This document shows, piece after piece, positions 1-9,525 of a stretch of 64,000 bases of DNA. The DNA lies in contig NZ_BMQQ01000001.1 of NCBI RefSeq assembly GCF_014648195.1, forward strand, positions 666,750 through 730,749, read 5' to 3'. This DNA is from Streptomyces purpureus. GTDB taxonomy: Bacteria > Actinomycetota > Actinomycetes > Streptomycetales > Streptomycetaceae. Position numbers and translations under genes: made by a program. The notes beneath the pieces were generated by a model, which had not been told where the DNA came from, made no database searches, and was given only the letters and a program-made list of their open reading frames with translations. Positions within the stretch are counted from its first letter, which is position 1; every line of letters starts with the position of its first letter.

Positions 1-1626
1 CAGGTCCACCATGCGGAGGAACGTCGCCATGAACTCCTCGGCCCGCTCCGCGGACCACACCTCCCGCTCGTACTGCAGAAGGACGGACGCGCTCGCGTCC
101 GGCCGTGTCTCGATCCGCAGCGTCAGCCCGGCCCGCAGCGCGAGTTGTACGTCCGCGGCCGCGGGCTCGACGCGCACGCCGTGCAGCTTCAGCGGCGTGT
201 CCTCGTACGTGTCGAGCGCCAGGTAGAGCCAGGGACGCCACCTCTGCTCCACGTCGCGGTTGTACTGCAGGTGCTCGAGCAGCAGCGGCAGCGGAACGGC
301 GTTCGCGAGTCCCGTCGCCACCGAGTGCTTCGCGGAACGGGTCACCTCACGGACCGGCAACTGCGCGTTGATCCTGAACCGGTTGATGACGGAGGTGGCG
401 AACCAGTCGACATGGTGCTCCCACCCGGGCGGACGGCCGGACGACGGACTCACCATGCCCGCCACCGTGTGCCCGGCGTCGTCCAGGACCGCGAGGCCGA
501 GCGCGGCGACGAAGCCGCAGAACAGCGTCGCCGACTCGGCCGCGCAGGCGGCGCGCAGCCGCTCCACGGCCTGCGCGCTCAGGTGCCCGTGGCACTGGGC
601 GGCCGTCGTCGGCCAGACCGCGGGGTCGCGCATCCCGGGCAGCCGCACCTCGGGCAGCGCCTCCAGCGGATCCAGCCGGGTGCGCCAGTGGGCCAGGCGC
701 TCCTCAAGGGCCGCGTGCTGCCGGCCCGACTCCTCCTCCGCCCAGCACCGGGCCTCGATCTCCGGGAGCGGGCCGGCCTCGTCGGCCGCCGCGCCGGTAC
801 GCCGGTTGTACAGCGCGGACAGGTCGCGGACCAGGACCGTGAAGGAGTCGCCGTCGCAGACGAGATGTTCCGTGGTGATGACGACGGTGGCCGTCCCCGC
901 GCCCGTGGTGAGCACCAGGACGCGCAGCTTCGCCTCGGTGGCCAGATCGAAGAGGGCTGTCTGCTCCGCCTCCGCCTCGTCCTCCACCGTCGCACCGGCG
1001 GGCAGGGGACGGACGCGGAACAGCCGGTCGACGTTCAGCTCACCGGTGTCGAGGCGGAACGCCCGATGGGCCTCGCCGGCCGGATCCGGCGCGAAGCACG
1101 TGCGCAGTGACGCGTGACGTGCCAGCAGGTCGTGGCACGCGGCCTCCAGGCTCACCAGGTCGAGGAGGCCGGTCAGATGGAAGACGCGGGAGACATGGTG
1201 GGGGATCCGCTGCCCTACGGATTCGGCGTCCCGCTGGAGCCGCCGGAGCTGACCGTACGTCAGTGGTACGTCGCCCGGCGCGGGTTCACGGGTGGGTGGG
1301 GGAGCGGTCCGGGGCGCCGGCACCGTCGGCTCGCCCGGCCCGTCGCCGGATCCGGCGAGGCGTTCCCCCACCCGGGCGGTGAGGGCGGCGAAGTCCTCCG
1401 CATCGAACACGTCCTGGAGCTCGATGCCACCACGGCCCTCCAGGGCGCGGGTGAGCCGCATGACGAACCGTCCTGCTCTCAGGGAATCGCCCCCCAGGGC
1501 GAAGAAGTTGTCCGAGGCGGCGACCGGGCCTCCGAGGACCGCCGTGGCCTGTGCGCACACCAGGTCCTGGAGGTGTCCGTGGTCGAGGTCGGCGGGGGCG
1601 TGCTCATGACGCTGGTTCGTGATCAC
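1..1626 (-). CDS. Non-ribosomal peptide synthetase, PCP-condensation protein (partial, runs off left edge)
   Basis: The reading frame is open from a GTG at 1626 to the window edge, so the C-terminus is missing. An AAGGA ribosome binding site lies 5 nt before the GTG. The first ~75 residues form a peptidyl carrier domain with the phosphopantetheine signature FFALGGDSL. A condensation domain follows, with EHLVCDGDS in place of the usual HHxxxDG: the second His and the DG are kept and the first His is Glu. Starting a protein with a carrier domain means its adenylation domain must act in trans. The MFS remnant ends 23 nt upstream, so the two were probably co-transcribed. Family assignment is firm; the product is unknown and the line may be decaying, given the damage next door. 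Confidence 0.85.
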   Translation of the reverse strand, partial: MITNQRHEHAPADLDHGHLQDLVCAQATAVLGGPVAASDNFFALGGDSLRAGRFVMRLTRALEGRGGIELQDVFDAEDFAALTARVGERLAGSGDGPGEPTVPAPRTAPPPTREPAPGDVPLTYGQLRRLQRDAESVGQRIPHHVSRVFHLTGLLDLVSLEAACHDLLARHASLRTCFAPDPAGEAHRAFRLDTGELNVDRLFRVRPLPAGATVEDEAEAEQTALFDLATEAKLRVLVLTTGAGTATVVITTEHLVCDGDSFTVLVRDLSALYNRRTGAAADEAGPLPEIEARCWAEEESGRQHAALEERLAHWRTRLDPLEALPEVRLPGMRDPAVWPTTAAQCHGHLSAQAVERLRAACAAESATLFCGFVAALGLAVLDDAGHTVAGMVSPSSGRPPGWEHHVDWFATSVINRFRINAQLPVREVTRSAKHSVATGLANAVPLPLLLEHLQYNRDVEQRWRPWLYLALDTYEDTPLKLHGVRVEPAAADVQLALRAGLTLRIETRPDASASVLLQYEREVWSAERAEEFMATFLRMVDL

Positions 1627-1649
1627 GTGAGTCCTTGGGGGGAGGTGGA

Positions 1650-2653
1650 TCAGGCAGGCCAGGTGGCGGTGCGGAGTCTGCGGAAGACGGTCGCCGCGCC
1701 GAGCGGCAGGACGAGGATCAGACACAGCAGTCCGATGGCGGTGTGCGGCGTCAGGTGTCCCAGCAGCACACCGGCCGCGGCGCTGCCGAGCGGACCGCCC
1801 GCGGCGAGGATGGTGAAGCTGCCGGAGATCACCCGCCCCCGCACGGCGTCGGGTTTCCGCCCCGGCATGCTCCTGCCGGGTCACCAGCGCCGCGCCGGTC
1901 AGATATCCGATCGCTTCCCCGGAAAGGGCGAGGCCGATCGTCTTCGCATCGACACCCTTGCTCTGGAAGTAATTGATCAGAATGATGTTGAGCGCGGCGA
2001 AGATGAAATTCTCCAGCGCCATGAGACCGGTGACCGAGCGCAGGACCGGGTCCTTCCACAGCACGCGCGGCCCGACCGCAGAGCCGGCGACCAGCGCACG
2101 GGCCGAGAGCCGGCCGCTGCCCTGCCCGTTCGCCGGAAGCCTGGTCAGGAACGCGGACGCCATGGAGGCGCAGTAGCACGCCAGGACGGCCACGAAGGGG
2201 TGCGCATGGCCCCATGCGAACAGCACACCGGCCGCGGGAGGGCCGGTCAGCATGGCGATGTTGACCCGGATCTCGTCCTGGCTCAACGCCTGCCGGAGCT
2301 GCTCGTCGGGCACGATCGAGCGCAGGGCGAGCCGCCGCACGGGCATCCCGATCGCGCCCGACACACCCAGGACGACGGCCGCCGCGAAAAGTCCGCCGAT
2401 GTCGATCCGGTCCAGCAGCACGGCCGCGAGTACGCATGCGGTCGCCGCCGTTCTCAGCGCTTCCGAAACCAGCAGGAGACGCCGTCTGCTCACATGGTCG
2501 GCCAGAGCGCCCGCGGGAATTCCGAGAACGACCGCGATCGCCGACTGGGTGGCGGCGAGCAGCCCGGCGAGAAGCGGTGAGCCGGTCAGGGAAAGCGCGA
2601 GCAGCGGATAGACGAGAAGCGTGACGGAGGTCCCGACGGCGCCGACCGTGGTG
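1650..2653 (-). pseudogene. MFS exporter remnant (N-terminally truncated, frameshifted)
   Basis: Two reading frames on the minus strand together resemble an MFS drug/siderophore exporter. The upstream part (about 2653 to 1880) covers several membrane helices and begins abruptly at LGTTVGAVGTSVTLLVYPLL, without the usual cytoplasmic N-terminus or a start codon. The downstream part (1868 to 1650) begins near MPGRKPDAVRGRVISG and supplies the last helices, in a frame offset by one base. At the join roughly 50-60 residues expected between the two parts are missing, so this looks like an internal deletion with frameshift rather than a sequencing slip. It lies just upstream of the PCP-C gene, consistent with an exporter of the same peptide. 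A functional transporter is unlikely. Confidence 0.75.
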
Positions 2654-2690
2654 CCCAGACACCCTCGACACCGCACAGGTCTTCGACGCG

Positions 2691-4652
2691 TTGCGGTCGC
2701 GGGGCGTCGACATCCTCGAAGGAGATCTCGCCTCGTTCGAGGCCCGGCTCAAGGTGTTCGGGTCCCTCTGGACGGCGGTGACCGGTCACCGGCCCGAGCC
2801 TCAGGACCTGCCCGTACGGCTCTTCGCCACGCAGGACCGGTACCACCCGCAGGACGTGGCTCTCCTGACCGGCGAGGACCGCGACTGGCCCGAACTCGGC
2901 CTGCGCGACTTCCGTGCGTACGACGTCCCGGTCACCCACCGGGAGATGCTGCGCCACGAGCCGACCCTGCTGGCCATCGAGAGCGCCCTGGTGGAACTGG
3001 ACGCGACGGTCGACCGGCCCGCCGCTCCACCCGCCCCCGCATCCCGCCGCGCGCGGCCCGCTTCGGCGGCCCCTGCCACGCCGGGCACCGACGACGTGCT
3101 GGAACTCGGCCGTGGCCCAGCCCTGCCCGACGAGCGGCGGATGCCCGTCCATGAGCAGATCGCCCTCCACATGAGGGCCCACCCGGAGCGACCGGCCGTC
3201 AGCAGCGGCGACCTCACCCTCACCTACGGCCGGCTCGACGCATGGGCCGCGCGCCTCGCCGGCGAGCTGACCGCCGCCGGTGTCACACCGGAATCCCGGG
3301 TCGGCGTGCTGGCGGAAGCCTCCGCGGCGATGGTGGCCGCGGTCCTCGCCATCCTCCGGTGCGGTGCCGCGTACGTCCCCGTGGACACCGCCCACCCCGA
3401 CCGGCGGATCGACACCGTCCTGTCCGACGCGGGCGTCGCGGCGCTGACGGTGACACCGGCCACCGACACCCGGGCAGTCGCCGCCGGACTGCCCCGCGTG
3501 TGCGCCGACCCCTCTCTCTTGGTGGACGAGACCGCCACCCCGGAGGCCGAGGCCGTGGGCGTGGGCGGCGACGACATCGCGTACCTGATCTACACCTCGG
3601 GCAGCACGGGCGAACCCAAGGGCGTCCTCGTCGGCCACGGCGAGCTGGCGGCCTCGACCCTGGCCCGCCGCACGGTCTACCCCGGCGAGCCGGTCTTCCT
3701 GCTGGTCTCCCCCCTGGCCTTCGACTCCTCCGTGGCCGGCCTGTGGGGCACCCTCACCGCGGGCGGCCACCTCGTGGTCGCCACCGCCCAGGAAGTACGC
3801 GACCCGGCCCTGCTGGCCCGGCTGATCACCCGGCACGGGGTCACCCATCTGCTGTGCGTGCCCTCCCTCTACGCCGTCCTGCTCGACGCCGTGGAACTGA
3901 CCGGCCCCGCGGCCACGGCCACCCTCAGGACGGTGACCGTCGCCGGTGAGCCGCTGCCCGAGCCGCTCATGGAACGGCACTTCGCCGTCCACGGCGACGC
4001 CGTGACGCTGTTCAACGAGTACGGCCCGACCGAGGCCACCGTCTGGGCGAGCTACGCGCGCTTCGACGCTCCCGCGCCCGTCACCATCGGCGGCCCGGTG
4101 CCCGGGACGCGGCTGTACGTCCTCGACGAGGAGCGGCGGCCCGTACCCGTGGGCGTCACCGGCGAGCTCCACATCGGCGGCGCCGGGGTCTCCCGCGGCT
4201 ACCACGGCCGCCCCGAGGCCACCGAACGGGTCTTCCTCCCCGACCCCTTCGCCGACGCCGGACCCGACGGCACGCCCGCGCGGATGTACCGCACGGGCGA
4301 CCTCGTCCGCTGGAACACGCAGGGCACGCTGGACTTCGTGGGCCGCCGGGACCACCAGGTCAAGATCCGCGGGCACCGGGTCGAACTCGGCGCCGTGGAG
4401 GCCCACCTGGCGTCGCTCCCCGGCGTCCGCGAGGCGGTGGTCGTGCCCAACTCCGCGAGCACCGGACTGCTCGCCTTCGCCCTCGTCCCCGGCCCCGACC
4501 AGCCCGATGCGGTGGAGCTGCGCGACCGGCTGACCGACCTCCTCCCCGAACCCATGGTCCCCGAGCGGATCACCGTCCTCGCCGCGTTCCCCCGCACCGT
4601 GAACGGCAAGGTCGACCGGGCCGCCCTGATCCGGCAGGGGGCGGTGGCCTGA
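2691..4652 (+). CDS. NRPS adenylation-domain protein with a truncated thioesterase at its N-terminus
   Basis: The called start is TTG 2691, but homologous coding sequence extends back in frame to about 2652 without a start codon, so the gene is probably 5'-truncated. Residues ~1-105 match the C-terminal half of an NRPS thioesterase, including the catalytic-His region VPVTHREML; the GxSxG half is absent. After a Pro/Ala-rich linker comes a complete adenylation domain: YLIYTSGSTGEPKG (A3), NEYGPTEATVW (A5), YRTGDLVR (A7), KIRGHRVEL (A8) and NGKVDR (A10). The specificity positions read by eye as D-S-A-L-T-A-E-V-W-K, which I cannot assign. There is no carrier or condensation domain; the carrier sits at the start of the opposed gene at 1-1626. 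It may be a working stand-alone A domain or a relic. Confidence 0.8.
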   Translation: MRSRGVDILEGDLASFEARLKVFGSLWTAVTGHRPEPQDLPVRLFATQDRYHPQDVALLTGEDRDWPELGLRDFRAYDVPVTHREMLRHEPTLLAIESALVELDATVDRPAAPPAPASRRARPASAAPATPGTDDVLELGRGPALPDERRMPVHEQIALHMRAHPERPAVSSGDLTLTYGRLDAWAARLAGELTAAGVTPESRVGVLAEASAAMVAAVLAILRCGAAYVPVDTAHPDRRIDTVLSDAGVAALTVTPATDTRAVAAGLPRVCADPSLLVDETATPEAEAVGVGGDDIAYLIYTSGSTGEPKGVLVGHGELAASTLARRTVYPGEPVFLLVSPLAFDSSVAGLWGTLTAGGHLVVATAQEVRDPALLARLITRHGVTHLLCVPSLYAVLLDAVELTGPAATATLRTVTVAGEPLPEPLMERHFAVHGDAVTLFNEYGPTEATVWASYARFDAPAPVTIGGPVPGTRLYVLDEERRPVPVGVTGELHIGGAGVSRGYHGRPEATERVFLPDPFADAGPDGTPARMYRTGDLVRWNTQGTLDFVGRRDHQVKIRGHRVELGAVEAHLASLPGVREAVVVPNSASTGLLAFALVPGPDQPDAVELRDRLTDLLPEPMVPERITVLAAFPRTVNGKVDRAALIRQGAVA

Positions 4653-4657
4653 ACGAC

Positions 4658-5308
4658 CTATGCGGGCAGGAGCAGCGCCTCGGCGCCCACGGGGCGGTAC
4701 CCCGCCGCCTGGAAGGCGCGGATGCTGCGGGCATTGCCGGCCGCCTGCTGCGACCAGACCGGCTCGCCCGGGGGCACGAGGTGGCGGGCGGCGACGGCCA
4801 GTTCCCGGCCGAGTCCACGGTGGCGCGCGTCCTCGTCCACCTCGATCGCCGCTTCCCAGCGGCCTGCCACCCCGCGGCCGAGGACAAGGATTCCGCCGTC
4901 GGCGACCCATACCCGTACGCCGTCGCGGCGCCAGCGCGCGCGGACCACTCGGGGATGGACCGGGTCGGTGATCTCCCGCAGGTCCAGGGCGGTGCGGCCG
5001 GGGAGGGAGTGCGCGACGGTCAGGAGGTCGATCGTGTCGGTGCGGCGTCCGGTCCGGTCGAGGAACGCGTTCAGAAAGCGCGGGTTCATGGTGGCGGCCA
5101 GCTCGTCGCAGTCCAGCGCGGCGAGAGTCGCGCGGACCCATCCGGGGTCCTCGTCGGTGAACACGACCGAGTGCGCGGTGAAGGCGATCACTCCGGTGTC
5201 ACGCCGGCTCGGGGCGGGCACCACGGTGGTGCTGCCGTCAGGTGCTGGGAACTGCCCGTTCGCCGCCGCGTCCAGGATGTCTGCCAGGGTCTGTCGTACG
5301 GTCTTCAC
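4658..5308 (-). CDS. GNAT-family N-acetyltransferase
   Basis: 216 residues starting at GTG 5308 behind GGGAGAAGA. The C-terminal half has the acetyl-CoA-binding signature RHRGLGREL followed by the usual beta-strand and helix containing AAGNARSIRAFQAAGY. The N-terminal ~110 residues are variable, as in many stand-alone GNAT proteins of actinomycetes. The gene is convergent with the NRPS A gene (5-nt gap) and divergent from the two-component system, sharing the 131-bp spacer with its inverted repeat. The substrate cannot be read from sequence. Confidence 0.85.
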   Translation of the reverse strand: MKTVRQTLADILDAAANGQFPAPDGSTTVVPAPSRRDTGVIAFTAHSVVFTDEDPGWVRATLAALDCDELAATMNPRFLNAFLDRTGRRTDTIDLLTVAHSLPGRTALDLREITDPVHPRVVRARWRRDGVRVWVADGGILVLGRGVAGRWEAAIEVDEDARHRGLGRELAVAARHLVPPGEPVWSQQAAGNARSIRAFQAAGYRPVGAEALLLPA

Positions 5309-5332
5309 TCTTCTCCCGCTCGTCGCCGATTC

Positions 5333-5368
5333 TGTTGATCATCCGGTCCGGCGGCGGGAAGATCAACA
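5333..5368. promoter_or_regulatory. Inverted repeat between divergent GNAT and response-regulator genes
   Basis: TGTTGATC at 5333-5340 is matched perfectly by GATCAACA at 5361-5368, with a 20-nt GC-rich spacer. It lies in the shared upstream region of two divergent genes, so it could be an operator for either, possibly for the adjacent response regulator itself. No motif name can be attached. Confidence 0.35.
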
Positions 5369-5439
5369 CCTGAGGCCCGGGGACCGCGGGCCACGGCCCG
5401 GCCGTGACGGGGTCCGGAGCGGCGTGCGAGGCTGACGGC

Positions 5440-6162
<723 letters not shown>

Positions 6163-6167
6163 CCACG

Positions 6168-7289
6168 ATGCGGGAGCAGGACATCGTCCTCATCGCCGGC
6201 TACGCCCTGGGCGGCGCCGCCGCGGCCGGTGCGCTCGGGGCCGTGGTCCTCCGCGCGGTACGGCACCGGTCGGCCGCGGTCTCGCTGGCGGTCGTCGCGG
6301 CCGCCTCCGTGACCACGATGCTCGCCGGGACGCTCGCCGTCGCCTGGGCCATGTTCCTGTCGCGACACGACCTGACCGTGGTCACCACGGTCGTCGCCAT
6401 GGCGGCCGTCGTCTCCTTCACGCTGGCGCTCGTACTGGGCCGATGGGTGGTCGCCCGCAGCGAGGCGCTGGCCCTGGCGGCGCGGTCCTTCGGTGACGGC
6501 GGCTCGTTCTCCGCGCCGGAGAAGGCCGGGACCGCGGAACTGGACGCGCTGAGCCGCGAACTGGCCTCCACCAGTGCCAAGTTGAACGAGTCGCGTGAAC
6601 GCGAGCGGGCGCTGGAGGCCTCTCGGCGTGAGCTCGTCGCATGGATCTCCCACGACCTGCGGACGCCCCTGGCCGGGGTGCGGGCCATGGCGGAAGCCCT
6701 TGAGGACGGTATGGCCGCCGACCCCGAGCGGTACTTCCGCCAGATCCGGGCGGAGGCGGAGCGGCTGAACACCATGGTCGGCGACCTCTTCGAACTCTCC
6801 CGCATCCACGCGGGCGCCCTCGCCCTGATGCCGACGCGCATCTCGACGTACGACCTGGTCGGCGACGCGATGGCCGGCGTCGAGGCGCTCGCCCGGCAGC
6901 GCGGCGTCCGGCTCGTCGGAGAGCGGGTCGCGCCGGTCCCCATCGAGGTCGACGGCAGGGAGATGACACGCGTCCTGTGCAACCTGCTCAGCAACGCACT
7001 CCACCGGACGCCGCCCGACGGCACGGTCGCCATCGCCGCGGAGTCCGGGGAGGACGACACGGTGGTGCTCTCGGTGACCGACGAGTGCGGCGGGATCCGC
7101 GAGCAGGATCTGCCCCGGGTCTTCGACACCGGCTGGCGCGGCACCGAGTCACGCACGCCCCCGGGCGGCGCGGGTCTCGGCCTGGCCATCGTCCGCGGCA
7201 TCGTCGAGGCCCACGCGGGCCGCGCCAGCGTACGCAACGTGGCCGCCGGCTGCCGTTTCGAGGTGACCCTGCCCAAGGCCGGCGCCTGA
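6168..7289 (+). CDS. Sensor histidine kinase
   Basis: 373 residues from ATG 6168, 5 nt after the response-regulator stop. Three hydrophobic segments (~6-28, 41-63, 71-93) form the N-terminal sensor, with almost no extracytoplasmic loop, suggesting it senses the membrane or an intramembrane signal. A linker with coiled-coil character leads to the H box with His162 in WISHDLRTPLAG. The ATPase domain has the N box NLLSNALHRTP, a G1-like DECGGI and G2 GGAGLGLAIV. Forms a two-component pair with the upstream regulator. Confidence 0.93.
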   Translation: MREQDIVLIAGYALGGAAAAGALGAVVLRAVRHRSAAVSLAVVAAASVTTMLAGTLAVAWAMFLSRHDLTVVTTVVAMAAVVSFTLALVLGRWVVARSEALALAARSFGDGGSFSAPEKAGTAELDALSRELASTSAKLNESRERERALEASRRELVAWISHDLRTPLAGVRAMAEALEDGMAADPERYFRQIRAEAERLNTMVGDLFELSRIHAGALALMPTRISTYDLVGDAMAGVEALARQRGVRLVGERVAPVPIEVDGREMTRVLCNLLSNALHRTPPDGTVAIAAESGEDDTVVLSVTDECGGIREQDLPRVFDTGWRGTESRTPPGGAGLGLAIVRGIVEAHAGRASVRNVAAGCRFEVTLPKAGA

Positions 7290-7310
7290 AGGCCGTCCAG
7301 CCCCGGGCGC

Positions 7311-7347
7311 GATCACAGGTGGCTCCCCCGCGCGGGGGAGCGTGATC
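7311..7347 (+). terminator. GC-rich hairpin after the two-component operon
   Basis: GCTCCCCCGC (7322-7331) is directly followed by its perfect complement GCGGGGGAGC (7332-7341), and an outer GATCAC (7311-7316)/GTGATC (7342-7347) pair extends it. It lies 22 nt after the kinase stop and fits a factor-independent terminator without a U tract, as common in Streptomyces. Its right arm contains GTG 7342, which argues against that GTG being the start of the next gene. Confidence 0.6.
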
Positions 7348-7395
7348 GTCCGCGCGGACGACGCCCTGGCGCCCGGGTTCGGCGACGGTGGCGTT

Positions 7396-8010
7396 GTGAC
7401 GATCAAGCATTCTTCGGACGCCGCCGTGCGTCCGGCCCCGGCCTTGGCCCTCCGCCTCCGTCCGGGCATGTGGCCCGGGTTCGCCGTCGCGGCATGGGGG
7501 ATCCTCTTCGCGGTACCCAGTTTCGTCTGGGCGCTGGGTGGCACCTTCGGTGCGCGGTCGACGGTGGCTCCCGCGCTGATGAAGCTTGCTCACGACCGGG
7601 TGCCGTGGTTCCTGGCCGTCTTGTGGGTGACCGGTTTCCTGAAGCTCTTCGGGGCTCTGGTCGGTATCGGCCTGACCCGCCGTCGCGGCAAGTGGACGGG
7701 CCGGTTCATGGTGTTCTGCGGCGGCGGCGCGACCGTGCTGCTCGTCTGGCACGGATGTCTGTTCGTCGTCCACGGAGTGCTGGTCGAGACCGGGGCGCGC
7801 GCCGTCGCACCCGACCTGGCCGGGTTGACCCGCTGGTACCTCTACCTGTGGGGGCCGTGGTTCATCGCCGGTGGTCTGGCCTTCGCCGCGGCCGCCACGC
7901 GCTACGTCCGCCGACACGACGGCCGGCGTGAGCTGAGGCATTACGGCGCCGTAGGGGCGCTGGGCGCGTTGCTCCTGTCCTTGGCCTCGGTGGTCACCGG
8001 TGTCGGCTGA
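7396..8010 (+). CDS. DUF3995-like small integral membrane protein
   Basis: About 204 residues from GTG 7396; GTG 7342 would extend it by 18 residues but lies inside the preceding hairpin. Four hydrophobic segments can be seen, around WPGFAVAAWGILFAVPSFVW, WFLAVLWVTGFLKLF, the middle LLVWHG region and the C-terminal GALLLSLASVV. The pattern resembles DUF3995 membrane proteins of actinomycetes, whose function is unknown. It follows the two-component operon in the same direction but is separated from it by the hairpin. Confidence 0.7.
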   Translation: MTIKHSSDAAVRPAPALALRLRPGMWPGFAVAAWGILFAVPSFVWALGGTFGARSTVAPALMKLAHDRVPWFLAVLWVTGFLKLFGALVGIGLTRRRGKWTGRFMVFCGGGATVLLVWHGCLFVVHGVLVETGARAVAPDLAGLTRWYLYLWGPWFIAGGLAFAAAATRYVRRHDGRRELRHYGAVGALGALLLSLASVVTGVG

Positions 8011-8152
8011 CGAGCCGGTCTCGAATCCTGCGCCCGACACATGGGCGTACGAACAAGCGGTGCTGGAGTTCTTGGACCCCGGGCGCCGCACGACGCGGTC
8101 GCGCGGCGCGTGCTGTGACCCCACGGCGCAGGCCTCGGACCGACTTCCGAGG

Positions 8153-9361
8153 TCAGCAGTCGTTCTCCACCGGCCGGCCTTCGATGCGGTCCGCCAGCCA
8201 CCTGACGGTCGACGGGGCGGCGGCGTAGAAGGTGGCGATATGGGTGGGGACCACGTACGTGTCCCAGTCGACGGACGCGCCGAGCCCGCACAGCCGGTCC
8301 TTGAGCTCGGTGCCCGCCCGGTACGGGATCACGTCGTCCAGGCGCGAGTGGTACAGCTGCACCGGCACCGCCGGTCGGTGGCGTCCGGCCTGCTGCTCGG
8401 TGAGGCGGCCGCGCCAGTCGGCCCGCGTGAAGGGGTCCTCGGTGGTCAGCCGGTCCCAGCTGTGCATGCCGTACTTGGTGGCGATCTCCAGCGTGCAGTC
8501 GTCGGCTATGTCGGCCAGCAGTTCGCGGCCGTGGTCGGTGAACAGCTCCTCCAGCGGGAGTTCGGGGTAGGCGTGCTTGAGGCCGACGGCGGCGGTCAGG
8601 CCGAAGCCGAAGGCCGGGCTGCCGTCCACCCCCTGCGCGACCAGCAGAAGATCGGCGGCGGGCGCCCCGACCGAGGCGCCGCGCAGGTTCAGCTCCGGTG
8701 CGTAGGAGGGCTGCAGCTCGGCCGCCCAGCTCGCCGCCTGACCGCCCTGCGAGTAGCCGGCGATGAGGACCGGGGCGTCGGGGACGATGCCCGTCCCGGG
8801 CAGTCGCTGGGCCGCGCGCACCGAGTCCAGTACGGCCTGGCCCTCGGCGCGCCCGTTGACGTAGCTGTGCCCGCCGGGGGTGCCGAGCCCCTGGTAGTCG
8901 GTGGCGACCACGGCCCAGCCGCGGTCGAGCATCGCCTTGATCACGATGCTCTCGTACTGGCTGCCCTCGGCCAGCGCCCGCGAGGGGGCGCACCTGTCGC
9001 CCAGGCCGTGGGTGCCGATGGCGTGTGCGACCACGGGGCGGGGGCCCGGTCCGTCGTACGGGGCCTCGGGGACGAGGACGGTTCCCGAGACGGCGATCCG
9101 GCGGCCGTCGGTGTCGGTGGAACCGTAGAGCAACTGCCAGGAGCGGACGCGCTGGTCGACAAGGCCGGTGGGCTCGATACGGAATTCGGCGGCCCGGGAC
9201 TGGATCACCTCGCCGGGCCCGGCGCTGAGTTCACCGGCCGGTGGGGTGTAGAAGTCGTCGCGGAGGTCGCCGCTCTCGACGGCGGTGGCCGGAGTGGCGG
9301 TCGCCATCAGGGTGGCCAGCAGCGCGACGAATGTGGGCACGGCGGTGCGCAGGAATCTCAT
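8153..9361 (-). CDS. Secreted lipase, LIP family (triacylglycerol lipase/acyltransferase type)
   Basis: 402 residues from ATG 9361, preceded by AGGGA; an upstream in-frame start at 9424 gives a non-signal-like extension and is rejected. The N-terminus is a Sec signal peptide ending near ATPATA. The enzyme has the alpha/beta-hydrolase nucleophile motif GYSQGG, the Asp region HSRLDDVIPY and a late His in VVPTHIATF, the layout of the secretory lipase family. It is expected to act outside the cell on acylglycerols or esters. It diverges from the PucR regulator gene, which is a candidate controller. Confidence 0.88.
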   Translation of the reverse strand: MRFLRTAVPTFVALLATLMATATPATAVESGDLRDDFYTPPAGELSAGPGEVIQSRAAEFRIEPTGLVDQRVRSWQLLYGSTDTDGRRIAVSGTVLVPEAPYDGPGPRPVVAHAIGTHGLGDRCAPSRALAEGSQYESIVIKAMLDRGWAVVATDYQGLGTPGGHSYVNGRAEGQAVLDSVRAAQRLPGTGIVPDAPVLIAGYSQGGQAASWAAELQPSYAPELNLRGASVGAPAADLLLVAQGVDGSPAFGFGLTAAVGLKHAYPELPLEELFTDHGRELLADIADDCTLEIATKYGMHSWDRLTTEDPFTRADWRGRLTEQQAGRHRPAVPVQLYHSRLDDVIPYRAGTELKDRLCGLGASVDWDTYVVPTHIATFYAAAPSTVRWLADRIEGRPVENDC

Positions 9362-9470
9362 GAGGGTCCCTGGGGAAGTGAGGGTTACGAGGCTGTGCAC
9401 CGATGATCGACCGGATGTGAGCATCCAGTGATGGAGCGTCGGACAGAATGTGAAGCCTGATCATGTGAGC

Positions 9471-9519
9471 AACGACAATGACATCTGTCGTTCGGCAATG
9501 CCGTACGGCTCGTTAAGAT
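9471..9519 (+). promoter_or_regulatory. Inverted repeat and -10-like element upstream of the PucR-type gene
   Basis: AACGACA (9471-9477) and TGTCGTT (9486-9492) form a 7-bp perfect inverted repeat with an 8-nt spacer. Downstream, TAAGAT at 9514-9519 is a plausible -10 hexamer whose start point would fall on the ATG at 9526, suggesting a leaderless transcript. The repeat would overlap the -35 region, a usual place for autoregulation. Confidence 0.4.
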
Positions 9520-9525
9520 GCGGCC

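Noticed and set aside
145-2580. Long plus-strand frames over the left NRPS region
   Set aside because: They are antisense to the PCP-C gene and the MFS remnant, which carry recognisable motifs.
2600-2700. Insertion sequence at the NRPS breakpoint
   Set aside because: No transposase fragment, terminal inverted repeat or target duplication is visible around 2652.
2691-4652. Substrate of the adenylation domain from its ten-residue code
   Set aside because: The residues can be read by eye but match no code I can recall with certainty, so no amino acid is proposed.
2586-5141. 851-residue minus-strand frame over the adenylation gene
   Set aside because: It is the antisense shadow of a clear plus-strand A domain with all core motifs; its residues are Gly/Arg/Pro rich without any domain.
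8000-8140. Small plus-strand frame starting at GTG 8000 after the membrane-protein gene
   Set aside because: It overlaps the previous stop and has a plausible start, but runs on without a stop deep into the antisense of the lipase and has no recognised domain.
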